DNA of 64,000 nucleotides, taken from the NCBI RefSeq assembly GCF_014190775.1, contig NZ_JACHVP010000001.1:1-64000 (forward strand), given 5' to 3'. Made by a program: the position numbers and the translations under genes. Shown here piece by piece: positions 55,482 to 64,000 of the stretch; position 1 is the first letter of the stretch, and every line of letters starts with the position of its first letter. The notes beneath the pieces are model-generated. The model was not told where the DNA came from. It saw nothing but the letters and a program-made list of their open reading frames with translations, and made no database searches. The DNA is from Leifsonia aquatica (GTDB lineage: Bacteria > Actinomycetota > Actinomycetes > Actinomycetales > Microbacteriaceae).

Positions 55482-58271
55482 GTGCCTGACACGAAGAAAC
55501 TCGTCATCGTCGAGTCTCCGAACAAGGTGAAGTCGATCGCCCAGTATCTGGGCGACGGATACGAGGTGATGGCCTCCGTCGGCCACATCCGTGACCTGAT
55601 CGAGCCCAAGAACCTGCCGCCGGAGCTCAAGAAGGGGTCGCTCGGGAAGTTCTCGGTCGACGTCGAGAAGGACTTCGAGCCGTACTACGTGGTCTCCGAC
55701 CAGAAGAAGAAGACCGTCGCCGACCTCAAGCGCGCGCTCAAGAACGCGGACGAGCTCTTGCTCGCCACTGATGAGGACCGCGAAGGAGAGGCCATCGCCT
55801 GGCACCTCATCGAGGTGCTCAAGCCGAAGGTCCCGGTCAAGCGCATGGTCTTCCACGAGATCACCCGCGAGGCCATCGAGAAGGCGCGCGACAACACCCG
55901 CGAGATCGACACGGCGCTCGTCGACGCCCAGGAGACCCGCCGCATCCTCGACCGTCTGTACGGCTACGAGGTGTCGCCGGTGCTCTGGCGCAAGGTCGGA
56001 CCGGGCCTGTCCGCCGGCCGCGTCCAGTCCGCCGCCACGCGCCTCGTCGTGGACCGCGAGCGCGAGCGCCTCGCGTTCGTCCCCGCCTCCTACTGGGGCC
56101 TGACCGCCCAGCTCGCCCCGGAGGACGCCTCCTCCTTCCAGGCCCGCCTCGCCCGGGTCGACGGATCCCGCGTGGCGACCGGCCGCGACTTCGACGACCA
56201 CGGCCGCCTCACCTCCGACGCCCGCACACTCGACGAGGACGCCGCGCAGGCGCTCGCCGCGGCGATCCGCCAGCCGAGCACGGTCGTGGCCGTCTCGAAG
56301 GTGGACTCCAAGCCGTACTCGCGCCGGCCGGCCGCGCCGTTCACGACCTCCACGATGCAGCAGGAAGCCGCCCGCAAGCTCCGCTTCTCGGCCCGCCAGA
56401 CGATGAGCGTCGCGCAGACGCTGTACGAGAACGGCTACATCACCTATATGCGCACCGACTCCGCGTCGCTGTCGCAGCAGGCGACGACCGCCGCGCGCAA
56501 CCAGGCGGCCAAGCTCTACGGCCCGGAGACCGTGCCGGAGAAGCCGCGCACCTACGCGTCGAAGAGCAAGAACGCTCAGGAGGCCCACGAGGCCATCCGC
56601 CCCTCCGGCGAGGTGTTCCGCACCCCGGCCGAGCTCGAGAAGGTGCTGCGGGGCAACGAGTTCCGCCTCTACGACCTGATCTGGAAGCGCACCGTCGCCT
56701 CGCAGATGGCCGACGCCAAGGGGCAGACGGCCTCCGTCACCGTCGAGGCGAAGATCGCCGAAGGGACGCTCGACGGAACCGTCGCAGAGTTCACCGCCAG
56801 CGGCACCGTGATCACCTTCCGCGGCTTCCTCAACGCGTACGAGGAAGGCAAGGACGAGGAGCGCAACTCCTCCGACGCGGCGGACGCCAAGCTCCCTCCG
56901 CTCGAACCGAAGCAGACGCTCGCCGTCGCCGAGGTGGAGGCCGACGGCCACGAGACCACGCCGCCGCCGCGCTACACCGAGGCGAGCCTGGTCAAGACGC
57001 TGGAGGAGCTCGGCATCGGCCGGCCGTCCACGTTCGCCAGCATCATCTCCACCATCATCGACCGCGGCTACGTCACTCAGCGCGGCCAGGCGCTCGTCCC
57101 CAGCTGGGTCGCGTTCTCGGTCGTCCGGCTGCTGGAGGAGTACTTCGGCGACCTGGTGCAGTACGACTTCACCGCCGAGATGGAGGACGACCTCGACCGG
57201 ATCGCCGACGGCGCCGCCGAGCGGGTCGACTGGCTGAACAGCTTCTACTTCGGCAGCGACAAGCACAAGGGCCTGCGCCGGGTGATCGACAACCTCGGCG
57301 AGATCGACGCGCGCAGCATCAACTCGATCGCCATCGACGACGGCGTGACCCTGCGCATCGGCAAGTACGGTCCCTACCTCGAGGTGGCGGAGCCCGACGC
57401 GGCCGAGGATGCGACTCCCCGGCGCGTGAACCTCCCGCCGGAGCTCGCCCCGGACGAGCTCACCCCGGCCAAAGCCCACGAGCTGATCGACGCCCCGGTG
57501 CAGACCGACCGTGTGCTCGGCTCCAACCCCGAGACCGGCAAGATCGTGCTCGCGAAGGACGGCCGATTCGGTCCCTACGTGACCGAGGCCGATCCCGAAG
57601 AGGACCCGCAGGCCGACGCGAAGACCGGTGAGGTCGTCGAGAAGAAGAAGCCGGCGAAGAAGGCATCGGCTCCCAAGCCGCGCACCGCCTCCCTCTTCAA
57701 GTCGATGGACATCGCGACCCTCGACCTCGAGACGGCGCTCAAGCTGCTCGACCTCCCCCGGGTGGTCGGGACGGACCCCGACAGCGGCGACGAGATCCAG
57801 GCGGCCAACGGCCGCTACGGTCCGTACCTGAAGAAGGGCACGGACACCCGGTCGCTCACCAGCGAGGACGACATCTTCACGATCGACCTCGCCGGTGCGC
57901 AGGAGCTCTTCGCGCAGCCCAAGTACGGCAACCGCCGGGCCTCCAGCGCTCTCAAGGAGTTCGACGCCGACCCGGTCAGCGGCAAGCCGATCAAGGTCAA
58001 GGACGGCCGGTTCGGCCCGTACGTGACCGACGGCGAGACGAACGCGACCATCCCGCGCGGCGAGACGGTCGAGGAAGTCGACTTCGAGCGCGCCGTGCAG
58101 CTGCTCGCCGACAAGCGCGCCAAGGGCCCCGCCAAGAAGGCCCCCGCGAAAAAGACGACCACGCGCAAGGCGCCGGCGAAGACCACGGCGGCCAAGAAGG
58201 CCACGACCACGGCGAAGAAGACCACCACGGCCGCCAAGAAGGCCCCCGCGGCGAAGCCGGCGGCCGAGTGA
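55482..58271 (+). CDS. topA: DNA topoisomerase I
   Basis: This 929-residue type IA topoisomerase relaxes negative supercoils. The TOPRIM domain has LVIVESPNKVKSIAQYLG at the N-terminus and ATDEDREGEAIAWHL. The catalytic tyrosine is Tyr322 in YITYMRTDSASLS. VGPGLSAGRVQSAATRLVV and GIGRPSTFASIISTI are further family blocks. The C-terminal domain holds repeats of the type GKYGPYL and ends in a Lys/Ala-rich tail (KKAPAKKTTTRKAPAK), as in other Actinobacteria, which aids processivity. GTG 55482 follows AGAGGAG. It begins the topA-tmk-holB operon. Confidence 0.97.
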   Translation: MPDTKKLVIVESPNKVKSIAQYLGDGYEVMASVGHIRDLIEPKNLPPELKKGSLGKFSVDVEKDFEPYYVVSDQKKKTVADLKRALKNADELLLATDEDREGEAIAWHLIEVLKPKVPVKRMVFHEITREAIEKARDNTREIDTALVDAQETRRILDRLYGYEVSPVLWRKVGPGLSAGRVQSAATRLVVDRERERLAFVPASYWGLTAQLAPEDASSFQARLARVDGSRVATGRDFDDHGRLTSDARTLDEDAAQALAAAIRQPSTVVAVSKVDSKPYSRRPAAPFTTSTMQQEAARKLRFSARQTMSVAQTLYENGYITYMRTDSASLSQQATTAARNQAAKLYGPETVPEKPRTYASKSKNAQEAHEAIRPSGEVFRTPAELEKVLRGNEFRLYDLIWKRTVASQMADAKGQTASVTVEAKIAEGTLDGTVAEFTASGTVITFRGFLNAYEEGKDEERNSSDAADAKLPPLEPKQTLAVAEVEADGHETTPPPRYTEASLVKTLEELGIGRPSTFASIISTIIDRGYVTQRGQALVPSWVAFSVVRLLEEYFGDLVQYDFTAEMEDDLDRIADGAAERVDWLNSFYFGSDKHKGLRRVIDNLGEIDARSINSIAIDDGVTLRIGKYGPYLEVAEPDAAEDATPRRVNLPPELAPDELTPAKAHELIDAPVQTDRVLGSNPETGKIVLAKDGRFGPYVTEADPEEDPQADAKTGEVVEKKKPAKKASAPKPRTASLFKSMDIATLDLETALKLLDLPRVVGTDPDSGDEIQAANGRYGPYLKKGTDTRSLTSEDDIFTIDLAGAQELFAQPKYGNRRASSALKEFDADPVSGKPIKVKDGRFGPYVTDGETNATIPRGETVEEVDFERAVQLLADKRAKGPAKKAPAKKTTTRKAPAKTTAAKKATTTAKKTTTAAKKAPAAKPAAE

Positions 58272-58885
58272 GCGGGCTCTTCATCACGCTCGAAGGCGGG
58301 GACGGGGTCGGCAAGTCCACGCAGGCCGCGCTCCTGACGGAGTGGCTGCAATCGGAGGGGCGCACGGTCGTGCGCACCCGCGAGCCCGGCGGCACGGACG
58401 CCGGGGTCGAGATCCGCGAGATCGTCCTCCACCACCGCGGCGACATCGCCCCGCGTGCGGAGGCTCTGCTCTACGCGGCCGACCGCGCGCACCATGTGGC
58501 CACGCTGGTCCGTCCCGCGCTCGAGCGGGGCGACGTGGTCGTCCAGGACCGGTACATCGACTCCTCCGTCGCCTACCAGGGTGCCGGACGCGTCCTGGGC
58601 GGCGACGAGGTCCGCGACCTGTCGCTCTGGGCGACCGAAGGTCTGCTGCCGGATCTCACGATCCTGCTCGACCTCGACGAGACGACGGCGCGTGCCCGCC
58701 TCGACACCTCCCGCACCCGGTACGACCGGCTGGAGGCCGAACGCTCCGAGTTCCACGCACGCGTGCGTGCCGCCTTCCTCGAGCTCGCAGCGGCGGAGCC
58801 GGAGCGGTTCCTCGTCGTGGACGCGTCGCGACCCGTCGACGAGATCGCGGCCGACATCCGTCAGCGTCTCGCCGGCCGGGTCTGA
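58268..58885 (+). CDS. tmk: thymidylate kinase
   Basis: This 205-residue enzyme phosphorylates dTMP to dTDP. The P-loop is LEGGDGVGKSTQAALL at about 8-23, the DRX motif is VVQDRYIDSSVAYQGAG near 96, and RTREPGGTDAG near 38 binds the substrate. GTG 58268 overlaps the topA stop by four bases (GTGA). Normal length. It lies between topA and holB, a conserved actinobacterial arrangement. Confidence 0.97.
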   Translation: MSGLFITLEGGDGVGKSTQAALLTEWLQSEGRTVVRTREPGGTDAGVEIREIVLHHRGDIAPRAEALLYAADRAHHVATLVRPALERGDVVVQDRYIDSSVAYQGAGRVLGGDEVRDLSLWATEGLLPDLTILLDLDETTARARLDTSRTRYDRLEAERSEFHARVRAAFLELAAAEPERFLVVDASRPVDEIAADIRQRLAGRV

Positions 58886-58923
58886 CCGGGCGGGTGTCCG
58901 CCGTGGACGCTAGCCTGGAACGC

Positions 58924-60090
58924 ATGGCGGTGTGGGATGATCTGACGGGGCAGGACGACGCCATCGCGGTCGTCCGCGCCGCGTCCGACGGGGCCGACGC
59001 CCGCAGCATGACCCACTCCTGGCTGATCACCGGCCCGCCGGGATCGGGGCGCTCCAATCTGGCCTACGCCTTCGCCACCGCCCTGCTCAGCCCGGGCACG
59101 CCCGACGGGGATCTCGCGACGCGGCGCCAGGTCGAAGCGCGGACGCATCCCGACCTCGCGGTGCTCAGCACCGAGCGCGTCATCATCTCCATCGACGAGG
59201 TGCGCACGCTGGTGTCGAGCTCCCAGTTCGCGCCATCCGTGGGCCGCTACCGGGTGATGGTCATCGAGGACGCCGACCGCATGAGCGAGCGCACCTCCAA
59301 CGTCCTGCTGAAGGCGCTGGAGGAGCCGCCGGAGCGGACGGTCTGGATCCTCTGCGCGCCGAGCGACGCCGACCTGCTCCCGACCATCCGCTCGCGCGTC
59401 CGCACCGTCCGGCTGAAGGTGCCCAGCGTGGCCGACGTCGCCACGCTCATCGAACGCCGGGACGGCGTCGACGCCGCGACCGCCGAGCGTGCGGCCCGCC
59501 ACGCTCAGAGCCACATCGGCATGGCGCACCGCCTCGCGACGAACGAAGAAGCGCGCCGTCGCCGCTCCGAGACGCTCACGCTCGCCCTCGGCATCCGCTC
59601 CGTCTCCGGCGCCGTCCTCGCGGCGGCTTCGCTGCTCGAGATCGCCGGCGCCGACGCGAAGGCGATCACCGAGGAACGCGACGCCGAGGAGCGCGAGCAC
59701 GCCCTGCGCTCGCTCGGCGTCGAGCCCGGCGGGACGGTGCCGCCGGCCTTGCGCGGCCAGCTGCGTCAGCTGGAGGAGGACCAGAAGCGGCGGGCGACGC
59801 GCAGCCTGCGCGACGGGATCGACCGCATCCTCGTCGACCTGCAGTCCCTCTACCGCGACGTGATGATGCTCCAGCTCGGCAGCGCCAGCGAGCTCGTGAA
59901 CCTCGAGCTGCTGGATCGCCTGCAGGCTCTCAGCGCTCATTCGACTCCCGCCGCTACGCTCGCGGCGATGGACGCGGTCCAGGCGGCCCGCGAACGGATC
60001 GACGGCAACGTCGCGCCGGCGCTCGCGCTGGAGGCGATGCTCACCACCATCCTTCGCGGCACCGCCGCGCGAAAGGGGACCGACCTGTGA
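58924..60090 (+). CDS. holB: DNA polymerase III subunit delta'
   Basis: This 388-residue clamp-loader subunit pairs with the DnaX protein. It has MAVWDDLTGQDDAIAVVR at the start, a modified P-loop ITGPPGSGRSNLAYAF at about 38-53, SIDEVRTLVSSSQFAPSVGRYR, split, then the conserved VIEDADRMSERTSNVLLKALEEPP (in parts) and LLPTIRSRVRTVRL. ATG 58924 is preferred because TAGCCT at 58911-58916 lies 7 nt upstream and relatives start at this Met; GTG 58903 is an alternative. The gene overlaps the next start by four bases. Confidence 0.94.
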   Translation: MAVWDDLTGQDDAIAVVRAASDGADARSMTHSWLITGPPGSGRSNLAYAFATALLSPGTPDGDLATRRQVEARTHPDLAVLSTERVIISIDEVRTLVSSSQFAPSVGRYRVMVIEDADRMSERTSNVLLKALEEPPERTVWILCAPSDADLLPTIRSRVRTVRLKVPSVADVATLIERRDGVDAATAERAARHAQSHIGMAHRLATNEEARRRRSETLTLALGIRSVSGAVLAAASLLEIAGADAKAITEERDAEEREHALRSLGVEPGGTVPPALRGQLRQLEEDQKRRATRSLRDGIDRILVDLQSLYRDVMMLQLGSASELVNLELLDRLQALSAHSTPAATLAAMDAVQAARERIDGNVAPALALEAMLTTILRGTAARKGTDL

Positions 60091-61655
60091 CCACCCGTTC
60101 GGCCCGTCCCGGCGCCCGGCGCCGCACTCTGCGACTGGCGTCCGTCGCGATCGCCGCGATCGCCGCGATCGCGGCCCTCACGCTGTCCGGCTGCGTGACC
60201 TGGTTCATCCCGCCGAAGACGGCGGCGACCTCCACCCCGGTCCAGGAGGACGTCTCCGCCGCCCTCAAGCCCTTCTACGGCCAGGTGTTGAAATGGACCA
60301 GCTGCTCCGGCGGCATGCAGTGCACGACCGCGAAGGCGCCACTGAAGTGGGATGACCCGTCGGCCGGCGAGATCGAGCTCGCCCTCATCCGGCAGAAGGC
60401 CAAGGGCACCAAGCAGGGCTCCCTGCTGGTCAACCCCGGCGGCCCCGGCGCCTCCGGCTACGACTTCGTCAAGGACAGCGTCGGCTACGCGACCGACAGC
60501 ACGCTGCAGGACCACTTCGACGTGGTGGGCTTCGACCCCCGCGGCGTCGGGCACTCCACCGCGGTGAAGTGCTACGACGCGAAGCAGATGGACGGCTACC
60601 TCTACGACATCACGCCCGGGGTGCGCGGTTCCGACGAATGGATCGCGGCCAACACGACATCTTCGACCGAGTTCGGCGCGGCGTGCTCCAAGAACACCGG
60701 GTCATTGCTCGACGAGGTGGACACCGTGAGCGCCGCCCGCGACCTCGACCTCCTGCGCGCCGTGCTCGGCGACACGAAGCTGAACTACCTGGGCTACTCC
60801 TACGGCACCTATCTCGGTGCGGTCTACGCCGACCTGTACCCGGGCAAGACCGGTCGGCTCGTGCTCGATGGCGCCCTCGATCCCGCGGCCAGCAACTTCG
60901 ATGTGACGAAGGTGCAGGCGCAGGGCTTCGAGAGCGCGCTGCGGGCGTACCTGACCGACTGCCTCACCCAGAAGGACTGCCCGTTCGACGGGACCGTGGA
61001 TCAGGGGATGAAGACCATCGCCGCGCTCCTGGCCTCCGTCGAGAAGAGCCCCATCCGCAACGCGGACGGTCGTGAGCTCGGCGCGAACACTCTCGTGACG
61101 GCGATCATCTACCCGCTGTACGACGCGACGGCGTGGTCGTACCTCAGCCAGATGTTCGAGTCGGTCATGCGGGGGAGCGCTTCCGTCGCCTTCACCCTGG
61201 CCGACGCGTACAACAGCCGGGACAGCGACGGCACCTATTCGGACAACTCGACCGAGGCCTTCATGGCGATCAACTGCCTGGACTACTCGTACGACGCCGA
61301 CCCGGCCACGATGCGTGCGCAGGCGGCCGAGCTCGCCAAGGACGCGCCCGTGATCGGCCCGTACATGGCGTACGGCGACATCGGTTGCGCGACCTGGCCG
61401 TACAAGACGACCGTGAAGCGCGGCCCGATCGCCGCGGCGGGGTCCGCGCCCATCCTGGTCGTGGGCACCACCAACGACCCCGCGACCCCGTACGTGTGGG
61501 CGAAGAACCTCGCGGGCGAGCTGGAGAACGGCCACCTCCTCACCTACAAGGGCGAGGGTCACACGGCGTACAACAAGTCGAACTCGTGCGTGAACTCCAC
61601 CGTCGACGACTTCCTCGTGAAGGGGACGCTGCCCGCCGACGGCAAGACGTGCTGA
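60087..61655 (+). CDS. secreted lipoprotein alpha/beta hydrolase with TAP-like C-terminal domain
   Basis: This 522-residue protein has an Arg-rich signal peptide containing a repeated IAAIAAIAA stretch and the lipobox LTLSGC (cysteine 36). The hydrolase domain has LLVNPGGPGASGYDFV near 113-128 (oxyanion region), VVGFDPRGVGHST and nucleophile Ser238 in LGYSYGTYLG. The C-terminal TAP-like domain has GSAPILVVGTTNDPATPY and the catalytic His in KGEGHTAYNKSNSCVN. These proteins are related to Streptomyces tripeptidyl aminopeptidases and mycobacterial CaeA/Rv2223c. GTG 60087 overlaps the holB stop (GTGA). Confidence 0.92.
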   Translation: MTTRSARPGARRRTLRLASVAIAAIAAIAALTLSGCVTWFIPPKTAATSTPVQEDVSAALKPFYGQVLKWTSCSGGMQCTTAKAPLKWDDPSAGEIELALIRQKAKGTKQGSLLVNPGGPGASGYDFVKDSVGYATDSTLQDHFDVVGFDPRGVGHSTAVKCYDAKQMDGYLYDITPGVRGSDEWIAANTTSSTEFGAACSKNTGSLLDEVDTVSAARDLDLLRAVLGDTKLNYLGYSYGTYLGAVYADLYPGKTGRLVLDGALDPAASNFDVTKVQAQGFESALRAYLTDCLTQKDCPFDGTVDQGMKTIAALLASVEKSPIRNADGRELGANTLVTAIIYPLYDATAWSYLSQMFESVMRGSASVAFTLADAYNSRDSDGTYSDNSTEAFMAINCLDYSYDADPATMRAQAAELAKDAPVIGPYMAYGDIGCATWPYKTTVKRGPIAAAGSAPILVVGTTNDPATPYVWAKNLAGELENGHLLTYKGEGHTAYNKSNSCVNSTVDDFLVKGTLPADGKTC

Positions 61656-61692
61656 CCGATCGGCGCGACGTCACACTCGGTCGGTCGAGTGG

Positions 61693-61720
61693 TGCAATTT
61701 TGCAGAGGATGAAATAATCT
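61693..61720 (+). promoter_or_regulatory. promoter and possible operator of the TetR gene
   Basis: TGCAA-TT-TTGCA (61693-61704) is an inverted repeat with perfect 5-bp arms that overlaps the -35 position. TAATCT at 61715-61720 is the -10 box. The placement suits autoregulation by the TetR protein just downstream. Confidence 0.5.
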
Positions 61721-61724
61721 GCGT

Positions 61725-62420
61725 GTGACTGTGGCACCTGATTCAGCGGTGGATACCGAACTCGGCCTGCGCGAGCGGAAGCGGATCGCCACCCGGCGCG
61801 CCATCCAGCTCGCCGCGCTCACCCTGACCAGCGAGCGCGGTTTCGACCGGGTCACCATCGACGAGATCAGCCACGCCGCGAACGTCTCGCCGCGCACGTT
61901 CTTCAACTACTTCCCCTCCAAGGAGACCGCGATCATCGGGGAGCTTCCCGAGCTCCCGAACGAGGACGACATCGAGCGGTTCATCGCGGCCGGTCCGGAG
62001 GAGCCCATCCTGCACGGGATGAGCCTCCTCCTGATCGCGGCGATCGACGGCGGCGACCTCGGCGAGCCCGCCCTCTCCGCGCCCGGCGAGACGGCGGCGA
62101 GCCTGCAGGAGATGCACACCCTCCGCCGGGCCCTCCTCAAGGACAACCCCGAACTCTTCGCGCAGCGGATGGCGAGCATGCACAAGTTCGAGGATGCGCT
62201 GAGCGCGGTCGTGCAGCGCCGCCTCGCTCACGACGACCCGGCTCTCGCGGAAGACGCGGAGGCGCTGCATCAGCGCGCCCGCCTCGTCACCTACGTCGCG
62301 TTCGCCGGCATGCGCCACGCCTGGTCGTGCTGGGCCGACCACGGCGGCGTCGAGCCGCTCGCCGACCGCCTCCGCAGCTCCTTCGACCAGCTGCAGGCAC
62401 TCGGCTCGCAGGTGCACTGA
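61725..62420 (+). CDS. TetR-family transcriptional regulator
   Basis: This 231-residue repressor has the helix-turn-helix in residues about 19-65 with RIATRRAIQLAALTLTSERGFDRVTIDEIS in two parts, then HAANVSPRTFFNYFPSKETAI, the typical TetR_N signature. The C-terminal ligand domain (about 80-231) includes LRRALLKDNPELFAQRM and VTYVAFAGMRHAWSCWADHGG and matches the mycofactocin/MftR-like C-terminal type. GTG 61725 is the start given; GTG 61731 is possible. No divergent or following metabolic gene is present, so the target is unknown. Confidence 0.88.
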   Translation: MTVAPDSAVDTELGLRERKRIATRRAIQLAALTLTSERGFDRVTIDEISHAANVSPRTFFNYFPSKETAIIGELPELPNEDDIERFIAAGPEEPILHGMSLLLIAAIDGGDLGEPALSAPGETAASLQEMHTLRRALLKDNPELFAQRMASMHKFEDALSAVVQRRLAHDDPALAEDAEALHQRARLVTYVAFAGMRHAWSCWADHGGVEPLADRLRSSFDQLQALGSQVH

Positions 62421-62510
62421 CTCGTCCGTCCGAGCCTCCCGGGTGGTCGTGAACACCCCGCCGGATCGGGTAAGCTATCTGACTGTGCGCCGAGCGGAAG
62501 CCCGGCCCAC

Positions 62511-62586
62511 GCCGCCCTAGCTCAGTCGGCAGAGCATCTCACTCGTAATGAGAAGGTCAAGGGTTCGATTCCCTTGGGCGGCTCCA
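62511..62586 (+). tRNA. tRNA-Thr(CGT)
   Basis: Acceptor GCCGCCC/GGGCGGC, D arm with AGCTCAGTCGGCAGAGC, anticodon stem TCTCA/TGAGA with loop CTCGTAA giving anticodon CGT, T arm with GGTTCGATTCC. Discriminator T at 62583 and an encoded CCA at 62584-62586. It lies upstream of a terminator hairpin. Confidence 0.96.
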
Positions 62587-62596
62587 CAGAAACACG

Positions 62597-62633
62597 AACG
62601 GCCCGCGGGTATCCGCGGGCCGTTCGGCTTTTT
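62597..62633 (+). terminator. intrinsic terminator after tRNA-Thr
   Basis: AACGGCCCGCGG (62597-62608) pairs perfectly with CCGCGGGCCGTT (62613-62624) around a 4-nt loop and is followed by CGGC and five Ts. It lies between tRNA-Thr and the convergent transporter genes. Confidence 0.92.
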
Positions 62634-62652
62634 CCTGGTGAGGGACCGAGGG

Positions 62653-63705
62653 CTACCCCGCCAGCACGGCCTCCTCGGCGTGGTGGCATGCCACGTCGCG
62701 CAGGGGGATGCCGGGGCCCGAGAGGGCGTGCAGCGGCGGGACGATCTCGCGGCACTCGTCGGTGGCCATCCAGCAGCGCGGATTGAAGCGGCAACCGGCG
62801 GGCGGGTCGACGGGCGATGGGGGCTCGCCGCCGAGGATGCGCCGCTGCGACAGGCGGCCGCGCCCCTCCCGAGTCGCCGTCGGGGTCGCCGACAGCAGGG
62901 CCTGCGTGTACGGGTGGGAGGGGCGGTCGTAGATCGCGTCGGTGTCGCCGATCTCGGCGATGCGGCCGAGGTACATGACGGCGACGCGGTCGGCGATGTG
63001 GCGGACGACCGAGAGGTCGTGGGCGATGAAGACGATCGAGACGCCGAGGCGGCGGCGGATGTCGCCGAGGAGGTTGATGACCTGGGCCTGCACGGAGACG
63101 TCCAGGGCGGAGACGGGCTCGTCGCAGACGAGCACATCCGGGTCGAGCGCGAGCGCCCGCGCGATGCCGATGCGCTGCCGCTGGCCGCCGGAGAACTGGT
63201 GGGCGAACCGGCCGAGCATGTCCTCGCCCAGGCCGACGAGCTCCAGGAGCTCGACAGCGCGGGCGCGCCGATCGGCCCTGTTCATGGCGTGGGCGGCGGC
63301 GATGGGCTCGGTGACGATGTCGAGCACGGTCATGCGCGGGTCGAGGGAGGCGTACGGGTCCTGGAAGATCATCTGCACGCCCTGACGCAGGTGCTTGCGG
63401 TCGCTCAGCCGGCCGCGGCCGACGTCGCGACCACGGTAGGTGAGCGTCCCGTCGTCGGGGCGTTCCAGTCCGACGAGCATGCGCGCCAGGGTGGACTTGC
63501 CGCACCCGGACTCGCCCACGATGCCGAGCACCTCACCGGCGTGCAGCTCGAGGCTGACGCCGTCCACGGCGGAGACGGTGGCGGGGCGGAGGCGCGAGCC
63601 GGTGGGGAAGCGGCGCGCGAGGCCGGAGGCCCCGAGCACGATCTCGCGGGTGTCACCCTCCGGGCGGGGGAGCACGGCGGCGGGGCGGGGGTCAGACGAG
63701 TTCAC
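62653..63705 (-). CDS. oligopeptide/dipeptide ABC transporter ATPase (OppF/DppF type)
   Basis: This 350-residue cytoplasmic ATPase energises peptide or related uptake. Walker A is GIVGESGCGKSTLARML near 62-78, Q-loop MIFQDPYASLDPRMTV near 112, signature QFSGGQRQRIGIARAL near 170, Walker B DVLVCDEPVSALDVSVQ near 189, and the switch His in FIAHDLSVVRH. The C-terminal oligopeptide/dipeptide domain has HPYTQALLSA and four cysteine-like positions in CRFNPRCWMATDEC, which bind an iron-sulfur cluster in some relatives. It overlaps the next ATPase gene by 14 bp. Confidence 0.96.
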   Translation of the reverse strand: MNSSDPRPAAVLPRPEGDTREIVLGASGLARRFPTGSRLRPATVSAVDGVSLELHAGEVLGIVGESGCGKSTLARMLVGLERPDDGTLTYRGRDVGRGRLSDRKHLRQGVQMIFQDPYASLDPRMTVLDIVTEPIAAAHAMNRADRRARAVELLELVGLGEDMLGRFAHQFSGGQRQRIGIARALALDPDVLVCDEPVSALDVSVQAQVINLLGDIRRRLGVSIVFIAHDLSVVRHIADRVAVMYLGRIAEIGDTDAIYDRPSHPYTQALLSATPTATREGRGRLSQRRILGGEPPSPVDPPAGCRFNPRCWMATDECREIVPPLHALSGPGIPLRDVACHHAEEAVLAG

Positions 63706-64000
63706 CGATGAGCTCCTCGGATCGGAGGCAGGCGGCGCGCCGGCCGATGGCGACCTCGACGAGCGGAGGCCGGGTGGTCGCGCAGGCGTCCACCGCGAGG
63801 TGGCAGCGCGGGTGGAACGAGCAGCCGCGCGGCACCCGCGCGGGGCTGGGCGGAGAGCCGGGGATCGTGAGCAGATCGGAGCCGCGCTGGGCGGCCTGCG
63901 GCACGGATCGCAGCAGCGCCTCGGTGTAGGGATGGGCGGGGTGCGCGAAGACGGTGTCGGCGCTGCCGCTCTCGACGATCCGCCCGGCGTACATGACGGA
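63692..64000 (-). CDS. oligopeptide/dipeptide ABC transporter ATPase (OppD/DppD type), C-terminal part
   Basis: The visible 102 codons are the C-terminal end of the partner ATPase. They contain VMYAGRIVESGSADTVF, HPYTEALLRSVP, IPGSPPSPARVPRGCSFHPRC and TRPPLVEVAIGRRAACLRSEE, the usual oligopeptide-transporter C-terminal extension with its cysteine pattern. The ATP-binding core lies beyond the right edge. The stop lies inside the start of the DppF-type gene, a common coupling of opp/dpp ATPases. Confidence 0.93.
   Translation of the reverse strand, partial: SVMYAGRIVESGSADTVFAHPAHPYTEALLRSVPQAAQRGSDLLTIPGSPPSPARVPRGCSFHPRCHLAVDACATTRPPLVEVAIGRRAACLRSEELIGELV

Noticed and set aside
61656-61692. 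A terminator after the TAP-like hydrolase gene (ACCGATCG with CGGTCGGT).
   Set aside because: The stem has a mismatch and no U-tract, too weak to report as a feature.

Overview
The window is GC-rich (about 70%) DNA from a high-GC Gram-positive bacterium. I would place it in Microbacteriaceae, close to Leifsonia. The evidence is many GTG starts, TANNNT boxes 6-7 nt upstream of start codons (leaderless genes), a small-type SRP RNA, a 6C RNA, an actinobacterial LexA box, a tad cluster with a DUF4244 pilin, and the run dnaX-recR-lysC-asd. Genus is an inference from gene content only. No plasmid, phage or insertion-sequence genes were seen; the window looks chromosomal.

Layout. 1-2.2 kb: a truncated AraC regulator, a GNAT enzyme and two small membrane proteins. 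2.3-9.4 kb: a sugar-use locus (LacI repressor, promoter with operator, binding protein, two permeases, GH1 enzyme, GH51 arabinofuranosidase broken by a one-base frameshift). 9.6-13.8 kb: a secreted Cna-like/FG-GAP protein, a membrane protein, a double GNAT protein, tRNA-Ser(GGA) and SRP RNA. 13.9-21.2 kb: a DUF1254 protein, pta-ackA, and two tandem lipoproteins of the acyl-CoA thioesterase/BAAT family. 21.2-26.9 kb: dnaX, recR, lysC, asd. 27-33.3 kb: a MerR-type regulator divergent from a membrane protein with two matching operators, a DUF1801 protein, mqo, an ABC-F ATPase, and a radical SAM protein behind a perfect LexA box. 33.4-38.6 kb: a three-gene sensor/regulator operon, thymidine kinase, UDP-glucose dehydrogenase. 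38.6-44.8 kb: a DUF4012 protein, an LAxTG cell-wall protein, two flavin enzymes, a small protein and a DHA2 exporter. 44.9-45.4 kb: a 160-bp tandem repeat abutting tRNA-Pro(CGG). 45.5-51.7 kb: metallophosphoesterase, class A PBP with PASTA domains, DUF4177 protein, RidA, acs. 51.8-55.2 kb: 6C RNA and a compact tad locus. 55.5-64 kb: topA, tmk, holB, a TAP-like lipoprotein hydrolase, a TetR regulator, tRNA-Thr(CGT) and two oligopeptide ABC ATPases, the last cut by the window edge.

How parts work together. pta/ackA and acs interconvert acetate and acetyl-CoA, and mqo feeds the TCA cycle. lysC/asd open the aspartate family pathway. dnaX, recR, holB, tmk, topA and tdk serve replication, repair and nucleotide supply. 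The LacI locus imports and cleaves plant-type glycosides, although its last enzyme appears frameshifted.

Most unusual structure: a family of three 58-bp elements with identical geometry (two 17-bp palindromes whose centres are 40 bp apart), and a triplicated 160-bp unit carrying the last 11 nt of tRNA-Pro plus its terminator-like hairpin. I found no complete new defence or mobile system.
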